A DNA stretch of 64,000 nucleotides from Hibiscus mutabilis (Eukaryota > Streptophyta > Magnoliopsida > Malvales > Malvaceae). Under the pieces are notes generated by a model that saw only the letters and a list, made by a program, of their open reading frames with translations, was not told where the DNA came from and did no database searches. The position numbers were made by a program, and so were the translations under genes. Below, piece after piece: positions 1 through 11,122 of this stretch. Position 1 is the stretch's first letter. Each line of letters begins with the position of its first letter. Where the stretch lies: NCBI GenBank assembly GCA_019671005.1, contig CM033744.1, forward strand, positions 16,794,128 to 16,858,127, read 5' to 3'.

Positions 1-408
1 GTCACTTTGGGGCAGTTTTGTCATCTTTGCATTTTAGTCCCTGGATCTTGTCAATGCAATTGTATGTGATAGAATGATAGGATTGAGCTGGAATTTGAAA
101 TGAAAGATTGGAACCTGACTAATCAAAGGTTGGTAACTTAAAAGTGAGCTTTAATCCTAATTTTTTTGTAATTGCAATTTGGTCCATAAATTATAAATAT
201 GATCAATCGGATGTCAAATTGATGCCCGATTGAGTTGGGGTTACACCTGATGTCTGCATGAACATGTAGGGTTAATAATTGGCATGTAGATGAGATAAAA
301 AGGGAAAAAAATGGACTGGGTTTTGCTGTATCTCTTTGGTTTGCTACGGCAAACCTAATGTAGCCTTCTTGGTTCGGTTGGTGTCTAGGCCGGGTGAAGG
401 GGTTTACA
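1..408 (+). repeat. LTR tail, Tekay-like subfamily A, left end outside window
   Basis: This is the 3' part of an LTR of the same family as 6354-9759. It ends in the family's typical block (CTAGGCCGGGTGAAGGGG then TTTACA). The U5-like text, with 'tttagtccctgg' and 'gcccgattgag', recurs before the LTR ends at 28782, 36895 and 60134. The LTR terminus is fused directly to integrase sequence, so primer site, gag, protease and most of pol are missing. Confidence 0.75.
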
Positions 409-819
409 AAGAAGGTTATGATATTTGGACAAAAGGGCAAGTTAAGTCCTAGATTAATTGGGGCTGATGAGGTGTTGGAGAGTGTTGATCCAGTTGCTTA
501 TAAGTTGAGGTTACCGTCAGAGTTCGAGAAGATACATGGTGTTTTCCATGTATTGATACTTCAGAGGTATGGATCGGTTCCTTCTTATCTGATGCTTGTT
601 GAGAAGATTGGGTTGAATCAATATTTGACCTATGATGAAGAGCATGTGAGAATTATGGATTCAAGCAGCAAGGTTCTTCGTGGAAAAACCATAGAGTTGG
701 TGAAGGTGTTGTGGCAACATCGTGGAGTTGATGAAGCCACCTGGGAAAGCAATAAGGACATGTTGAAGCAGTTTCCTTACCTCTTTCCGCTGGTAAATTT
801 TGCAGATGATATTTCTTAA
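409..819 (+). pseudogene. Integrase C-terminus and chromodomain-like tail, Ty3/gypsy (Tekay) remnant
   Basis: An open frame that encodes only the end of a Ty3/gypsy polyprotein. Visible motifs are the GKLSPRLIG block, where GPYEV of the usual integrase C-terminal domain has become GADEV, then AYKLRLP, IHGVFHV, and the chromodomain-like segment with KTIELVKVLWQHRG and EATWES. This tail would contact chromatin and steer integration. A methionine 15 codons upstream lies in the LTR and is not a real start. The catalytic core, RNase H, RT, protease and gag are absent. Only a few codons follow EATWES before the stop and the polypurine tract. It is a fragment from a large internal deletion and not a functional gene. 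The frame is intact, so the deletion may be fairly recent, or the frame may have survived by chance. Confidence 0.85.
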
Positions 820-831
820 GAGGGGGAGAGT
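819..831 (+). other. Polypurine tract
   Basis: The purine run AGAGGGGGAGAG lies immediately before the LTR start TGTAACATCC at 832. This is the expected plus-strand primer position of an LTR retrotransposon. Confidence 0.8.
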
Positions 832-1380
832 TGTAACATCCTGAAATTGGGCCTAGATGTTAGGCAGGTCGATTAGATGGTTCGAGAGGACCGAACTAGG
901 CAATTTGAGTTGGTTTCAGGAATTAAATCTTGTAAAATCGTTTTTGGCTAAAATAAATATGGAAAAATGTTAGAGAATACTTGTTTAATATTTTAAGTAT
1001 TTTGGTAAATTCAATTTGAGGAAATTAAATCTGATTCTGGGACTTTTTTGCCTGGTGACTAAAATGTAACATTTTCAAAATTGTTTTGGGTGACTAAATC
1101 GTAAAAGGGTCAAAACTTAGAATCTTTAAGGAGCTATTTACCCAACTTTTTCATAAGATTTTCCCTTAATTTAGGCTATTTTTTAAAGAGTTTTAATTGA
1201 TTTTTAATATTAAAAGAAAATATATTTAATAAAACGATTTTGATTTATTTACAAATCACATTCTCATGTAACTAACTTTGCTATCACTTTTCTCTCAACT
1301 TTTTCAGTAGCCAAACTATGATTTTCATTATAAAAATTCCAGTAATCAATCTCTTTTGATTTCCTTTTTGTTTCTAATTG
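832..1380 (+). repeat. 3' LTR of the left Tekay copy, truncated
   Basis: Starts TGTAACATCCTGAAATTGGG, matching the reverse complement of the LTR start at 9759. Similarity continues to about 1375, where the text matches reverse-complemented 9150-9260. It then breaks off, and minus-strand protease sequence begins at about 1387. Only the first ~550 bases of a ~3.4-kb LTR remain. Confidence 0.8.
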
Positions 1381-1386
1381 ATTTCT

Positions 1387-2006
1387 TTTCCGGAAACACT
1401 CTTGGAAAATCGCAAACTGTGCGGATATCCTGGGCACGCGCTTCCTTCATATTTGGGTTCATAACATATGCTAGGTATGCTTGACCCCCAATCTCCAACA
1501 ACCTACACGCCTCCAAAGAAAAATCCATATTTGACATGAACATTACATCCTCGCCCACAACAACAACTTCATAATTCTCAGCGAGTTTCAAAGAAACTCG
1601 CTTGGCTTCAAAATCCACTACAGCTTTGTGTCGAGACAACCAATCCATACCCAAAATCACATCAAAACCGTGAAAATGGTAACTCCATTAGATCAGCCTC
1701 AAACACATGCCCTTGAACCATCAAGGGGAAACTCTTATACAACTTTCTAGCTATAACAGTCTCACCAAAGGAACTTGTTACCCACATACGAACATCTAAC
1801 AACTCTATAGGTAAATCCAACAAACATGCATGCTCGTGCAAAATGTAGAAATGCGTAGAACCAATATCAATCAAAGATAACAAAGGTATATATTGCAAGG
1901 TAAGGGTACATGCGATCATATCGATATTATTCCTCCCTACACGGTGAGCAAATACCCTTGTCAGTCCACCCTTATCAGGTTGAACCGCTACAGTATGCGC
2001 TACCAC
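1387..2006 (-). pseudogene. Aspartic protease and RT leader, Tekay copy A1
   Basis: Two overlapping reading pieces, broken by a frameshift near 1661, make the retropepsin region of a Ty3/gypsy pol. The active-site stretch reads LSLIDIGSTHFYI, so the catalytic Asp is kept although the common D-S-G is D-I-G. Downstream come VTSSFGE, FEADLMELPF, then ILGMDWLSRHKAVVDFE, GGQAYL and the linker CDFPRVFPE that leads into RT. The sequence ends in mid-linker at about 1387, where it meets the truncated plus-strand LTR. No RT, RNase H or integrase of this copy is present. It follows the gag C-terminus at 2007-2289 in the same orientation. Confidence 0.85.
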
Positions 2007-2289
2007 TCTCTAACCATCAACCCTACGCTGGAAATGTCCACAGCCGCGCCCATGACCTCTCTACGCCATAGCTGCTGGTACATGAGCCTAACCCTCTATG
2101 ACCAACTGCGGACAATCCCTCCTAAGATGATCCTTCGATCCATAACTCCAACATGTTCCTATAGCACCCCAACATTCCCCCAAATGCTTCCTTCCACACC
2201 TCCTACACTCAAGAACTGCAAAAAAGGTATTATGACCCTAAAAACCACGCCCAACACCATCTCCTCCCCGCCTTTGATTCGAATAGTAC
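2007..2289 (-). pseudogene. Gag C-terminus with zinc knuckles, Tekay copy A1
   Basis: Read on the minus strand, this stretch encodes a cysteine- and histidine-rich nucleocapsid segment. It shows CRRCGRKHLGECW, then CWSYGSKDHLRRDC. In the second knuckle the second cysteine is replaced by Tyr (CX2Y in place of CX2C). It continues the gag at 5223-6068 and was cut from it by the solo LTR at 2290-5217. A plus-strand open frame over the same bases is only a shadow. Confidence 0.75.
2285..2289. other. Target-site duplication, left copy (AGTAC)
   Basis: Five bases next to the solo LTR end. The partner at 5218-5222 is GGTAC, one mismatch. The two sit at equivalent points of a split gag gene. Confidence 0.7.
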
Positions 2290-5217
2290 TGTAACCCCCT
2301 CGACTCGGTCTAATCGCAAGACCGGTCTGAGCAAGCTACAATAGGTTTACTGAAGTAAACCCAGAAGATTAAACCTAAAATGCGTCCGTTTTTTTCTTTT
2401 ATCTTGTCTAGATGCATTAATGTTTTCCTACATGACCATACTGTTCATAGGTGAGCACTTATCTCAATCGGGCATCGTAACGACATTCAATTGGCCACAA
2501 CACAACTTAGGGACCAAAATGTAATTTAGCAATATAAAAGGGCTTATCAAATTATTAAGTTACCAACCTTTAATTAAGTTCGTTTCATGCTTATATGTCA
2601 TAAATCAGCTTCAGACGATCATCCATGCTCAAATAATTGGCAAAACAAGATTCAGGGACTAAAGCGAAAAAAATAGAACTAGCCTTCCATGATATTAACA
2701 GATTTAATGACATCCGTATCGATACGATGAGACCCGTATCGATACAGTTGTGAACACATCATTTCGATACGGTGAGGCTTGTACTGGTATGCTCTTCGAC
2801 TTTAAAATATAGTTAAAATCATTTCAACCCATACCGATACGGCTCTTTAGAGTTTTGGTACGCGACCTCTTCTCCAAAAAGTGTAATTCCAATAGCCTTC
2901 AGGTGTATCCAAATGCCCTTTCTTGTACCAAAATCCACTGGCCTTATCTTCCTAGCAGTACCGATACGGTCCCTCGCATATTGGTACGCCTGGGCCTGTA
3001 ATGTCAAATATAGCTGGTTTTTCACACAATTGTAGATGCAATTTGCCCCTATCAGCATTCAAACATGCATATCAACACTTCAATATACAAAATCTAACAT
3101 TTATACCAAGATTCAACAAACAAAACAACATCAAGCTTCCAAAGGACCACTCTAGAGGCATGCTTCCTAGACCACTTTGCCAAACATACCAAAATGCACA
3201 ATTAGGCCATTGTTAGCATAAGCAACATGCCAACACACTTAACATAGCATACTAAACTTGGTCAAACCAGCACGACATAGCAATCCACAAGGAAACTCTA
3301 GATGCATGCCTACACATCCATTCAACCTCAACCATGGGCAAGTAATAACATCAAGCTAAACAACATATAACCATCATCAGAAACCATCATAGAATCACTC
3401 TAAAGAACCACAATGCAACATATTTACAACTTCCAAAAACCTTGGCAAACACATTTCCTTATTAACTTGAAACATAAACTGAGTTCATACTCAAAAGTAG
3501 TTTATCTCTTGGATCCTTGCAAAAATTGCCCTTGCTACCCTGAACTTTAATGCTCTGCATCATTAGGAAATAGAGAGTGTAAGCACACATGCTTAGTGAG
3601 GATGCTCATAAACAATGATGCACTAAATCATTTAAAAACCACATGCTTGCTTTTCCCAAAACATGCTTACAACCTAAGCATTTTTCCACGATTCCAATCG
3701 AATCAAAACATAATAATCATCATTTAACATCATATACAATCCACGCTTAAATCCCCAACATTTTAAACAACCCATGCTTAAATCCCAAAGCATTACAAAC
3801 AAGCTTCAACACATGAACTTTCTCATATATTGGCATTTATAGTGACCCGGATAGACTACCTCTATCCTATACACATAACGGATACACAGATCTCTCATGC
3901 CATGCCTTGTTAAACTGCATGATATCCCAAACCTTGCCTAGTTAATCTGCAAGATTTGACTCCCTCTCCTAGTTAAACCGCAAAATCTCACCCTTGCATA
4001 GTTAAACTGCAAGTATACCGACCTTGCCTAGTTAATTCGCAAGATCACCATCAATATGGGTTGCCTAGTTAAACTGCAAATCCCCAAATGAGGTTCCCAA
4101 CAGTTCGAGTGGCCTTGTTACATCGCCATACCTCAAGGACACTTGGCCATGATCGATTTTGTTCATATTTTATAGTGTATTTTTAATCCTATGGCAAGCC
4201 AACTATATCCGATTGTTTTCACAAATTGTCACATAGCCAATATATCATTTGCAAAACCATTTACTTACTGTTTTACAATGCATTTCATAAAACACCACAT
4301 ATGCAAATCTCATTGCCAATGCAATAACACCATTCCCAACAAGAATGAAAACCAATGCTCAATAGCATTTAATATAATTTCCAACCCCTGCATATGCACT
4401 AAAAATTATGCATTACTAGTAAGTAAATCATACCATTTTTTTCACCAAAACATGCAAACAACATGCTCATATCTAAGCCGATATTCAAGAGCAATATAAG
4501 GGAAACTTATTTCTGAGCTTAGGTAAGCGTCTCACGCTTACCCTAAACATCCAACAACCTTTACAAACCTTTGTAAAGCATCCAAAACTAGTTTCCACTC
4601 ACCGATACACCTCGCCTTTCCTTGTCAACGTGAATCAAGCTCCTGGCAAGCCATCAAACAACGTCAAGCTTCGTCACCTTGACTATCCCCCTGTTATGTG
4701 ATTTCTCCCTCAATTGGATTGTTTAAAGCTCTGGACTTTGATTAAATTCTGAGTGTTTGGAAGAAAAGAATTTGAGAGAAAAGGTTTAGGAAAAAGTTAC
4801 GTGAATTCTTTTAGAAGCTAATAACTAACTTTTGATATTTAATCCTTATTAACACCCTTTAAAAACACATGTTTAAAATGTTTTAATTGAAGAGAGAAAC
4901 CACCAGCAAGCACTTGGTAGATTAGTTCCTTAAGGATTCTAAGGATTTGACCCTTTTGATTTTAGTCACTTTAAAATAGTTTTCAAAAATCGCATTTTGG
5001 TCACTAACCCAAAATGTCATATTTCCAAATTCCTTTTCCTAAAATTAATTCCACCAAAAAATCAATATATATTAAATGATGATTTTTAACTATTTTTTCC
5101 ATATTTTTATCTTACCAAAAAAATATACGGTCCCGAATCTGTCTCGAATCTCTAACATGGTCTACCGGACCGTCTAATAAACCTCAAAACTGCTAAGCCC
5201 AAAACTGGGGTGTTACA
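2290..5217 (-). mobile_element. Solo LTR, Tekay subfamily A2
   Basis: On the minus strand it starts TGTAACACCCC at 5217 and ends in GGGGGTTACA at 2290, so it has TG...CA ends with short inverted repeats. It matches the LTR at 33606-36895 along its length, including the tandem CTAGTTAA units (about 3930-4080), the TAAGCA hairpin (3580-3595) and the GTATCGATAC-like cluster (2710-2990). No internal region is present. It lies inside gag of copy A1 with near-perfect 5-bp duplications, the usual product of LTR-LTR recombination that removes an element. Confidence 0.88.
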
Positions 5218-5222
5218 GGTAC
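5218..5222. other. Target-site duplication, right copy (GGTAC)
   Basis: Pairs with AGTAC at 2285-2289 across the solo LTR. Confidence 0.7.
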
Positions 5223-6068
5223 CTCATTTCTTTATGCCTCATATATCGATCTTTACCAACATCAGACTCTGCACTTTCTTTCCTGCCGAATAACTCTCAG
5301 AATGAGCAGACAAGCCCAAATTATGTTCTATGTCCTTTGCTCGAGAAACCATGACATCAAACTCTATAGAGTCGGTGGCCAGCATGTATGTATTCACCTC
5401 CTTAATTAACCCGTAACAAAACCGTTCACACTTCTGTTTCTCATCCAGAACCAACTCAGGAGTATACTTACTCAGCCGTACAAATTGAATCTCATACTTG
5501 GAAATAGACATATTTCCTTGCCACAAAACCATGAAGTCCCTTTTCTTTTCATCTCTATATCGGGTTCCCAAATACTTCTTCCTGAAAGCCTCACAAAAGA
5601 ATTCCCACGTAACATTGGCAGGTTCCATTCTCACGATCACAGTTGTCCACCAACTATAAGCATCGCCCTAAAGCAATGACACAATACATCCAGTTTACGT
5701 ATATCCTTACACTCTATCTGGCCAATGATTCTCTCAGCACTAGCAAACCACTCCTCGAATGCTTGAGGAATCAATCCTTTAAACTCAACACCACCCAAGC
5801 TATGCAAATTCTCTAAAGGTAACTCAGTATCAATAGTTGCAGGCGCTAATGCAGGTATATGCACTGCAACCATGGCCGCCTAGAAAGCTCTCGTCATCGC
5901 CTGGACTAATTGTGCCATATCACCAAAAATAGGTGCTTGGGGTGCCTGAGGCGTACCTCCCTCTACTCCAACACCAGTGGGAGGATTCGGTGGAGGAAGA
6001 GACAAATCATCATAATGTGTATCCACCACACTACCCATATGAGCTCTGGTATCTCGTCTCAGTCCCAT
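5223..6068 (-). pseudogene. Gag (retrotransposon gag domain), Tekay copy A1
   Basis: A minus-strand gag starting at the Met of MGLRRDTRAH (6068). An earlier Met at 6203 precedes a hydrophobic leader that I take as non-coding. Order: a proline-rich N-terminus; FGDMAQLVQAMTRAF; an in-frame amber at 5880-5882 where related copies have CAG; LPLENLHSLGG; then, after a frameshift near 5640, the core gag domain with WEFFCEAFRKKYLG, RDEKKRDFM, GNMSISKYEIQFVRLS and ERFCYGL. This protein would form the cytoplasmic particle that packages element RNA. The zinc-knuckle end lies at 2007-2289 beyond the solo LTR. At least one stop, one frameshift and one insertion make it non-functional. Confidence 0.88.
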
Positions 6069-6335
6069 ACGCGAAAATATGAGTCTAAACATGATAATGC
6101 AACAAAATAACACAATTAGGCCAACTCGTAGAAAGAATCCAAGTAACTCTTGTTTAAAAACAAAATCATTTAACTCAAGTAGTAATAAGGCAATGAGTCC
6201 CAAGTTTAAAACACCTCAAAAGTACCACATATAAAATACAATTCATAAATTCAATCCCTGTACATGTCAGACATCATATTCAAACAACATCAACAAACCA
6301 AGCAACCATGACCCACCTTCCAACAATCAAAACCT

Positions 6336-6348
6336 GGCTCTGATACCA
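6336..6348 (-). other. Primer-binding site, initiator tRNA-Met type
   Basis: On the minus strand it reads TGGTATCAGAGCC, the canonical complement of the initiator tRNA-Met 3' end. It lies just inside the LTR end at 6354 and is intact. Confidence 0.9.
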
Positions 6349-6353
6349 CCAAA

Positions 6354-9300
6354 TATAACCGCCTTGACCCGGTCTAGCCAAAACACTGAACCGAGCGAGC
6401 TACATTAGGGTTTACCGAAATAAACACCAATAGGGTTACAACTAAAATGGTCCATTTTTTATTTTATCTTATCTAAATACATTATTAGGTCCTAAGGTGT
6501 TCATACGAGTTATGGTTAAAATTGCAACTCAATCGGGCATTATTTCGACATCCAATTGCTCAAACTTAGCTCACAGGGACTAAAACAAAATTTCCCAAAT
6601 CTACAAGGGCTTTCATAAAATTAAAGTTACCAATCCTCAATTAGTCATGTTACATGCCTTCATATTAAATATCAACCCAAAATAATCATTCATACACATT
6701 TAATTGCACATTTAAAAAAAGGGACCAAAATGCAAAGATTTCAAACTTCAGATAGCATTTAATAGATTTAACGGTATGCGCACCGATGCAGGTATCATGC
6801 GATTTTATATGGTACAAAAAGAAGAAGGCATACTGATATGGTCCCCAAGCGTATCGGTACGGGTTGTGTATCTCGAAAATTGTAATTCCAGCAGCTAAAC
6901 ACTGTATCGATATGGTAACCTATGTACCAAAATAAGCACTATTTTAACACTATACGTACCGATACGGTTGCTAGGCGTATCGTTATGCCTAGGCTATTTT
7001 GAACATTCTAAGCTTGGACGAGTCCCCGCGTTCCGAAACATGAGGGGCCTGTACCGATACGGGGCTACCTATATTGACCTCTAGGTGCACCATATGAAAC
7101 TTTGGCTCAATCTAAGACATCCATTCAACCTCTATTCATCATATGACATTATAAACATCTAACCATCAAACAAGCAACTTAGATTGGGCTATACTAAGCA
7201 TGGCATCCACAAGCAATCACCTATGATCATGATTTCTACCCAAGCAAGCTTATTGTCACCCAACCCCTCAAAAAGCATCATACCAAACCAAAACATCAAT
7301 CCAAACTATTACAACATGGAGTAACTCAAAATACATCTCCCAAAAACAACTTGGACACATCGCCTTCTTATTACTAGTTAACGTATATAAACCATACTTT
7401 GAATCGAAATGTTCCTTGGATCCTCCCTTGCTCACGTGCTGTCCGAGAAAGCTATTTCTCTGCATTGATGAGGAAAAGAGAGCGTAAGCTATAAGCTTAG
7501 TGAAGGAATTGCAAAAACACTCATCAATGCATTTAAAACCATTTCTATCGAATCACATGTAATTATCTCATGGCAAAACCTCACATGTTTTTCACAACCT
7601 CTCAAATATGCTCATGTAAATCATTTTTCAACACATGTATCATGGATTCAATCTCTACCTCAATTTAAGCTTCACACCACAACACCTTTATTACAATCTT
7701 AAAGAGTAACACATGCATAAATCTCATTATACAAACATAATCCATTTCACATGATACATTATCTCATATATTGGCTTTCAAGTGACTCAAAACCAGCAAT
7801 CTTTCATTTCACAGAACTTATCGGATACACAGATTTCTCAAGTGGTTCCCACAACCACTTCGCATAAATACCTCAACCGGAGTAACGACACACTTGCCCA
7901 CCTCAACGGTTCAAATCAGAGTAACAAAACATCTACCCACCTTTTCAATTTGGATGTATAATCTACCAGCGGGAGTAAACGGAACATTTACCCACCTCAA
8001 CCGCTGCGGTTCTCATGTTGGAGATTACGAACACTTAACACCCCTCGACAAACATGAGGTGACTTTTTATAGTGCACTCTAAACCCTATGGCATGCCAAC
8101 TATATCCGATATCATTTTAAACATAGCCACTTGCCATTATATTCAATAAACAACATTACCTCAATATTTTACATATGCATCAAAACAATCTAACACAAAT
8201 ACATTAAACCATGTATTTAATAATCTCCAAAAGCACATTTATAAACCATATGCCATTCTCATGAATCATCATCTATGATCATTTGCAACATCTTTCTCTT
8301 TCAAATCATTCATTATACAATGAGTAATTAAAACCAACAACATGTGCATGAGATTTCATTTTGCAAAACCAAAATCGAGAGAAAGCTCAACTAATACTTA
8401 CTTCCGAGCTTAGCTAAGTGTATCAAACTTTATATAAATTCCCACAGCTCTTTTCAAACTTTTTAACAGTAGTAAAACTTTTTTCCACTCACCAACATTC
8501 CAACGCTTGCTTGCCAATGCACGAACCAAGCTTCCGAAGCTTCTGTACCTTCTTCAAATGCAAAAGGATTCAACTCCCCTACTTTAACCATTCAAAAAAC
8601 AGAGGATTAAAATACATCTCTATAACACAAACCTCCAGCAACCAACAAGCACAACCTCAACTCCCAAGAATCCACTCAACACCTTCCAAAAACCATTAAG
8701 AACACCACCAAACCTTATATAAACAAAGACCAGCCAAACCCTAATGATTCTGACACCTCAACAACATCAATTAACATCCAAAAACACTTTAAACACGTCC
8801 TTATACCTCCAGCAACACTACACCAACAAGATCAAGCAAAAAACCAACTGTACACAACCTAGAAAACTCACAATTCACATAGTTTTGGGATTACATTGAT
8901 TAATCAACTCTTTCAACATTAAAATACATCCATATTGCGATATAAATCAATTAAACCCATCACCAAAATAGATCCAATTTAGTTTCCAACAATTTGCTAA
9001 GAAAACTTAATTTAATTAATAAATCCATATTAAAATCATAATTTCTTCAAATAAATCAACAACAAAGGATCAATAACTTGGGAATTTCAATAAAGAACAT
9101 TTAATTAGAGGAGAGAAATGAAAATCACCTATATTTGCTGATTTCTCCCTTAATTGGTTAATCTTTGATGAAATCTAAAGAGATTTTGCCAAGGAATTTG
9201 AAGAAATAAAAAAGGAATAAAAAAGGAAATCAATGGAGATTGATTCCTGGAGATTTTGAAGTGGAAATCCTAGTGTGGTTGCTGAAAAAGTTGAGAGAAA

Positions 9301-9759
9301 AGGTTTGGAGAAAAGTAGTTACGTAGGAAAATAGTTTTGGCAAATTAAAGATCTTTTTAATAAATCCTCATTTATCCAATTATTAAAACTTTTAAAAATA
9401 CTTTAAAAATAGCCTAATTAAGAGAGAAATCTATTGAAAAATATTGGATAAATAGCTCCTTAAAGATTCTAAGTTTTGACCCTTTTTTTGATTTAGTCAC
9501 CAAAAATAGTTTTGAAAATTTTCAATTTAGTCACTAAACTAAAATGTCTTAAAGTCATATTTAATTGCCTCAAATTGACTTCACCAAATTACTTAAAATA
9601 TAAATGAAGTAATTTAAAACATTTTTCTCATATTTTACTTTATCCCAAAATCAAATTTATAAATTTATTTTCCTAAAACTATTCAAATTGCCTAAACCGG
9701 TTCTCTTGAACCACTGACCCAATCCGACCCACATCTAGGCCCAATTTCAGGGCGTTACA
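6354..9759 (-). repeat. 5' LTR of Tekay copy A1 (about 3.4 kb)
   Basis: On the minus strand it starts TGTAACGCCCTGAAATTGGG at 9759 and ends GGTTATA before the primer site. Inside are a variable array of GAGTAAC and ACCCACC units (about 7840-8060); a hairpin TAAGCT-ATA-AGCTTA (7485-7499) followed on the minus strand by a pyrimidine-rich stretch and TGCAG; and a GTATCGATAC-like cluster (about 6780-7070). No protein gene is supported within it. A plus-strand open frame at 8418-8699 has no recognisable domain. Confidence 0.85.
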
Positions 9760-9904
9760 GAAATCATGCCTATAGGACTTATATTTCGATTTGATATGTT
9801 GTGTATGATCTTTTACTATGCTTCTATGTATAAGAAATTAATGTTTGAGTAGTTATATGATGATTAGAACTTGATTGGAGTAAGTTGATTGGAGTGTTGT
9901 GGAT

Positions 9905-10155
9905 GCACATAATGATGAGTTGCCTCCTCCTCCTCCACTGATTCCTTCTGCTGGTGCTAGAGTCAAGGGTGGTGCGCCTTAGGCACCGCAATGACCATTT
10001 TCAAAGATATTACACGCGTTAATCCAGGCGATGAGTGAAGCTTTTTAGGCAGCCATAGTTGGGGTGAAAATACCTACAACAGTGCATGTAGCTGCTAATA
10101 CCGGGTTACCGTTGGAGCGTCTACATAGTTCGGATGTCTGTAAGCTGGGTTGCAT
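9905..10155 (+). pseudogene. Gag N-terminal fragment, Tekay-like
   Basis: This degenerate stretch matches the start of gag at 60368. It shows a run of prolines, GGAP-stop-AP where relatives have PQAPQ, LIQAMSEAF-stop-A where relatives have LIQAMTKAFQA, and LPLERLHS. It then jumps from LERLHSSD to CKLGC, skipping sequence present in relatives, so it has an internal deletion. The preceding 9760-9904 looks like the leader before gag. It is cut at about 10155 by an LTR-A piece. Confidence 0.7.
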
Positions 10156-10400
10156 AATTTTGAAAACTTTTAATCTAGTCACTGGACTAAAATGTCTTAA
10201 AATCAAATTTAATTACCTCAAATTGAATTCACAAAATTACTAAAAATATTAATTAAGTAATTCTAGCATTCTTCAACATTTTATTTTACCCAAAAATTAA
10301 TTTTTATAAAATAAAATTCCTGAAACTATTTGAATTGCCTAAACCGGTTCTCCCGAACCACTTACCCGATCCGGCCTACATCTAGGCCGAATTTCATGGC
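10156..10400 (-). repeat. LTR-A fragment (start region)
   Basis: Closely parallels 9500-9759: 'actaaaatgtcttaaaatc', 'cctaaaccggttctc' and 'acatctaggc'. It represents about the first 245 bases of a minus-strand LTR, with a decayed terminus. Confidence 0.7.
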
Positions 10401-10403
10401 TTT

Positions 10404-11067
10404 AAATTGTGTGCCTTGTATAATAACGTACGGTTGTATTAACCTCGAGGGGCTAAGTGACCTCGAGTATTGTGAAGTATTGTAGATCATATAAGACTTC
10501 TTATTGATTTTAATGATGCCTTGAGATAGCTAATCAAAGAACTCTAGCTCTAGTGTAGGCTAGAGAATAACTAATAGATAATGAAGCCTTATCTATGCAC
10601 TCAAGACTATATTTATCTCATATTCTTATTTTATGGTAATTATGAATTGTGGTGGAGTAGAAATGTACCATTGAGTTTGTAAGCTTAGCGTTCAGAATCA
10701 TTGTTTCCATTCGCAGATTAGTAGATTGATCGTGGCTGAGGAGGACATTGAGAAGGAATTTCCCATCGTCTCATCATTTCAGAATACAGTACTTGATGTT
10801 TAGTTTTAGGCTATTGTATTCAAATGACCTTACAGTGGTTGAGTCTATAAACTCTATTTTAAATATTATTTTGATTTAAGGTGTTTAAACTTGGAGCTCT
10901 AGTTTTGTAAGCTTATTTATAGAACTTATTTAATTACATGGATTTATGGATGATTTGATGTTTTGATAATGGCTAAATCTAAGGTTTTAAAATGGATTTT
11001 TTTTTCGGTCAGATATGGGTGACCTGAATATAACACTTCAGATTTGGTGCGAGATCGAGGTGTTACA
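10404..11067 (+). repeat. LTR-B fragment (end region), plus orientation
   Basis: Matches the reverse complement of about 11123-11760 (the region of 'aacctcgaggggctaagtgacctc'). It ends GGTGTTACA at 11067. It is the last ~660 bases of an LTR-B and faces the next LTR-B tail to tail. Confidence 0.75.
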
Positions 11068-11122
11068 CTACCACCCTGAGGTTTCCTAGAAATGACTAAA
11101 CCTAGGATCCGATACCACTAAA
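11068..11122 (-). other. Internal scrap with primer-binding site between inverted LTR-B copies
   Basis: On the minus strand it reads TAGTGGTATCGGATCC right after the LTR-B end at 11123. This is a decayed initiator tRNA-Met primer site. It is the only internal sequence left of that LTR-B element. Confidence 0.6.

Noticed and set aside
1893..2294. A 133-codon plus-strand open frame rich in Thr and Pro
   Set aside because: It is the antisense of the gag zinc-knuckle region, whose minus-strand translation shows clear Cys/His motifs.
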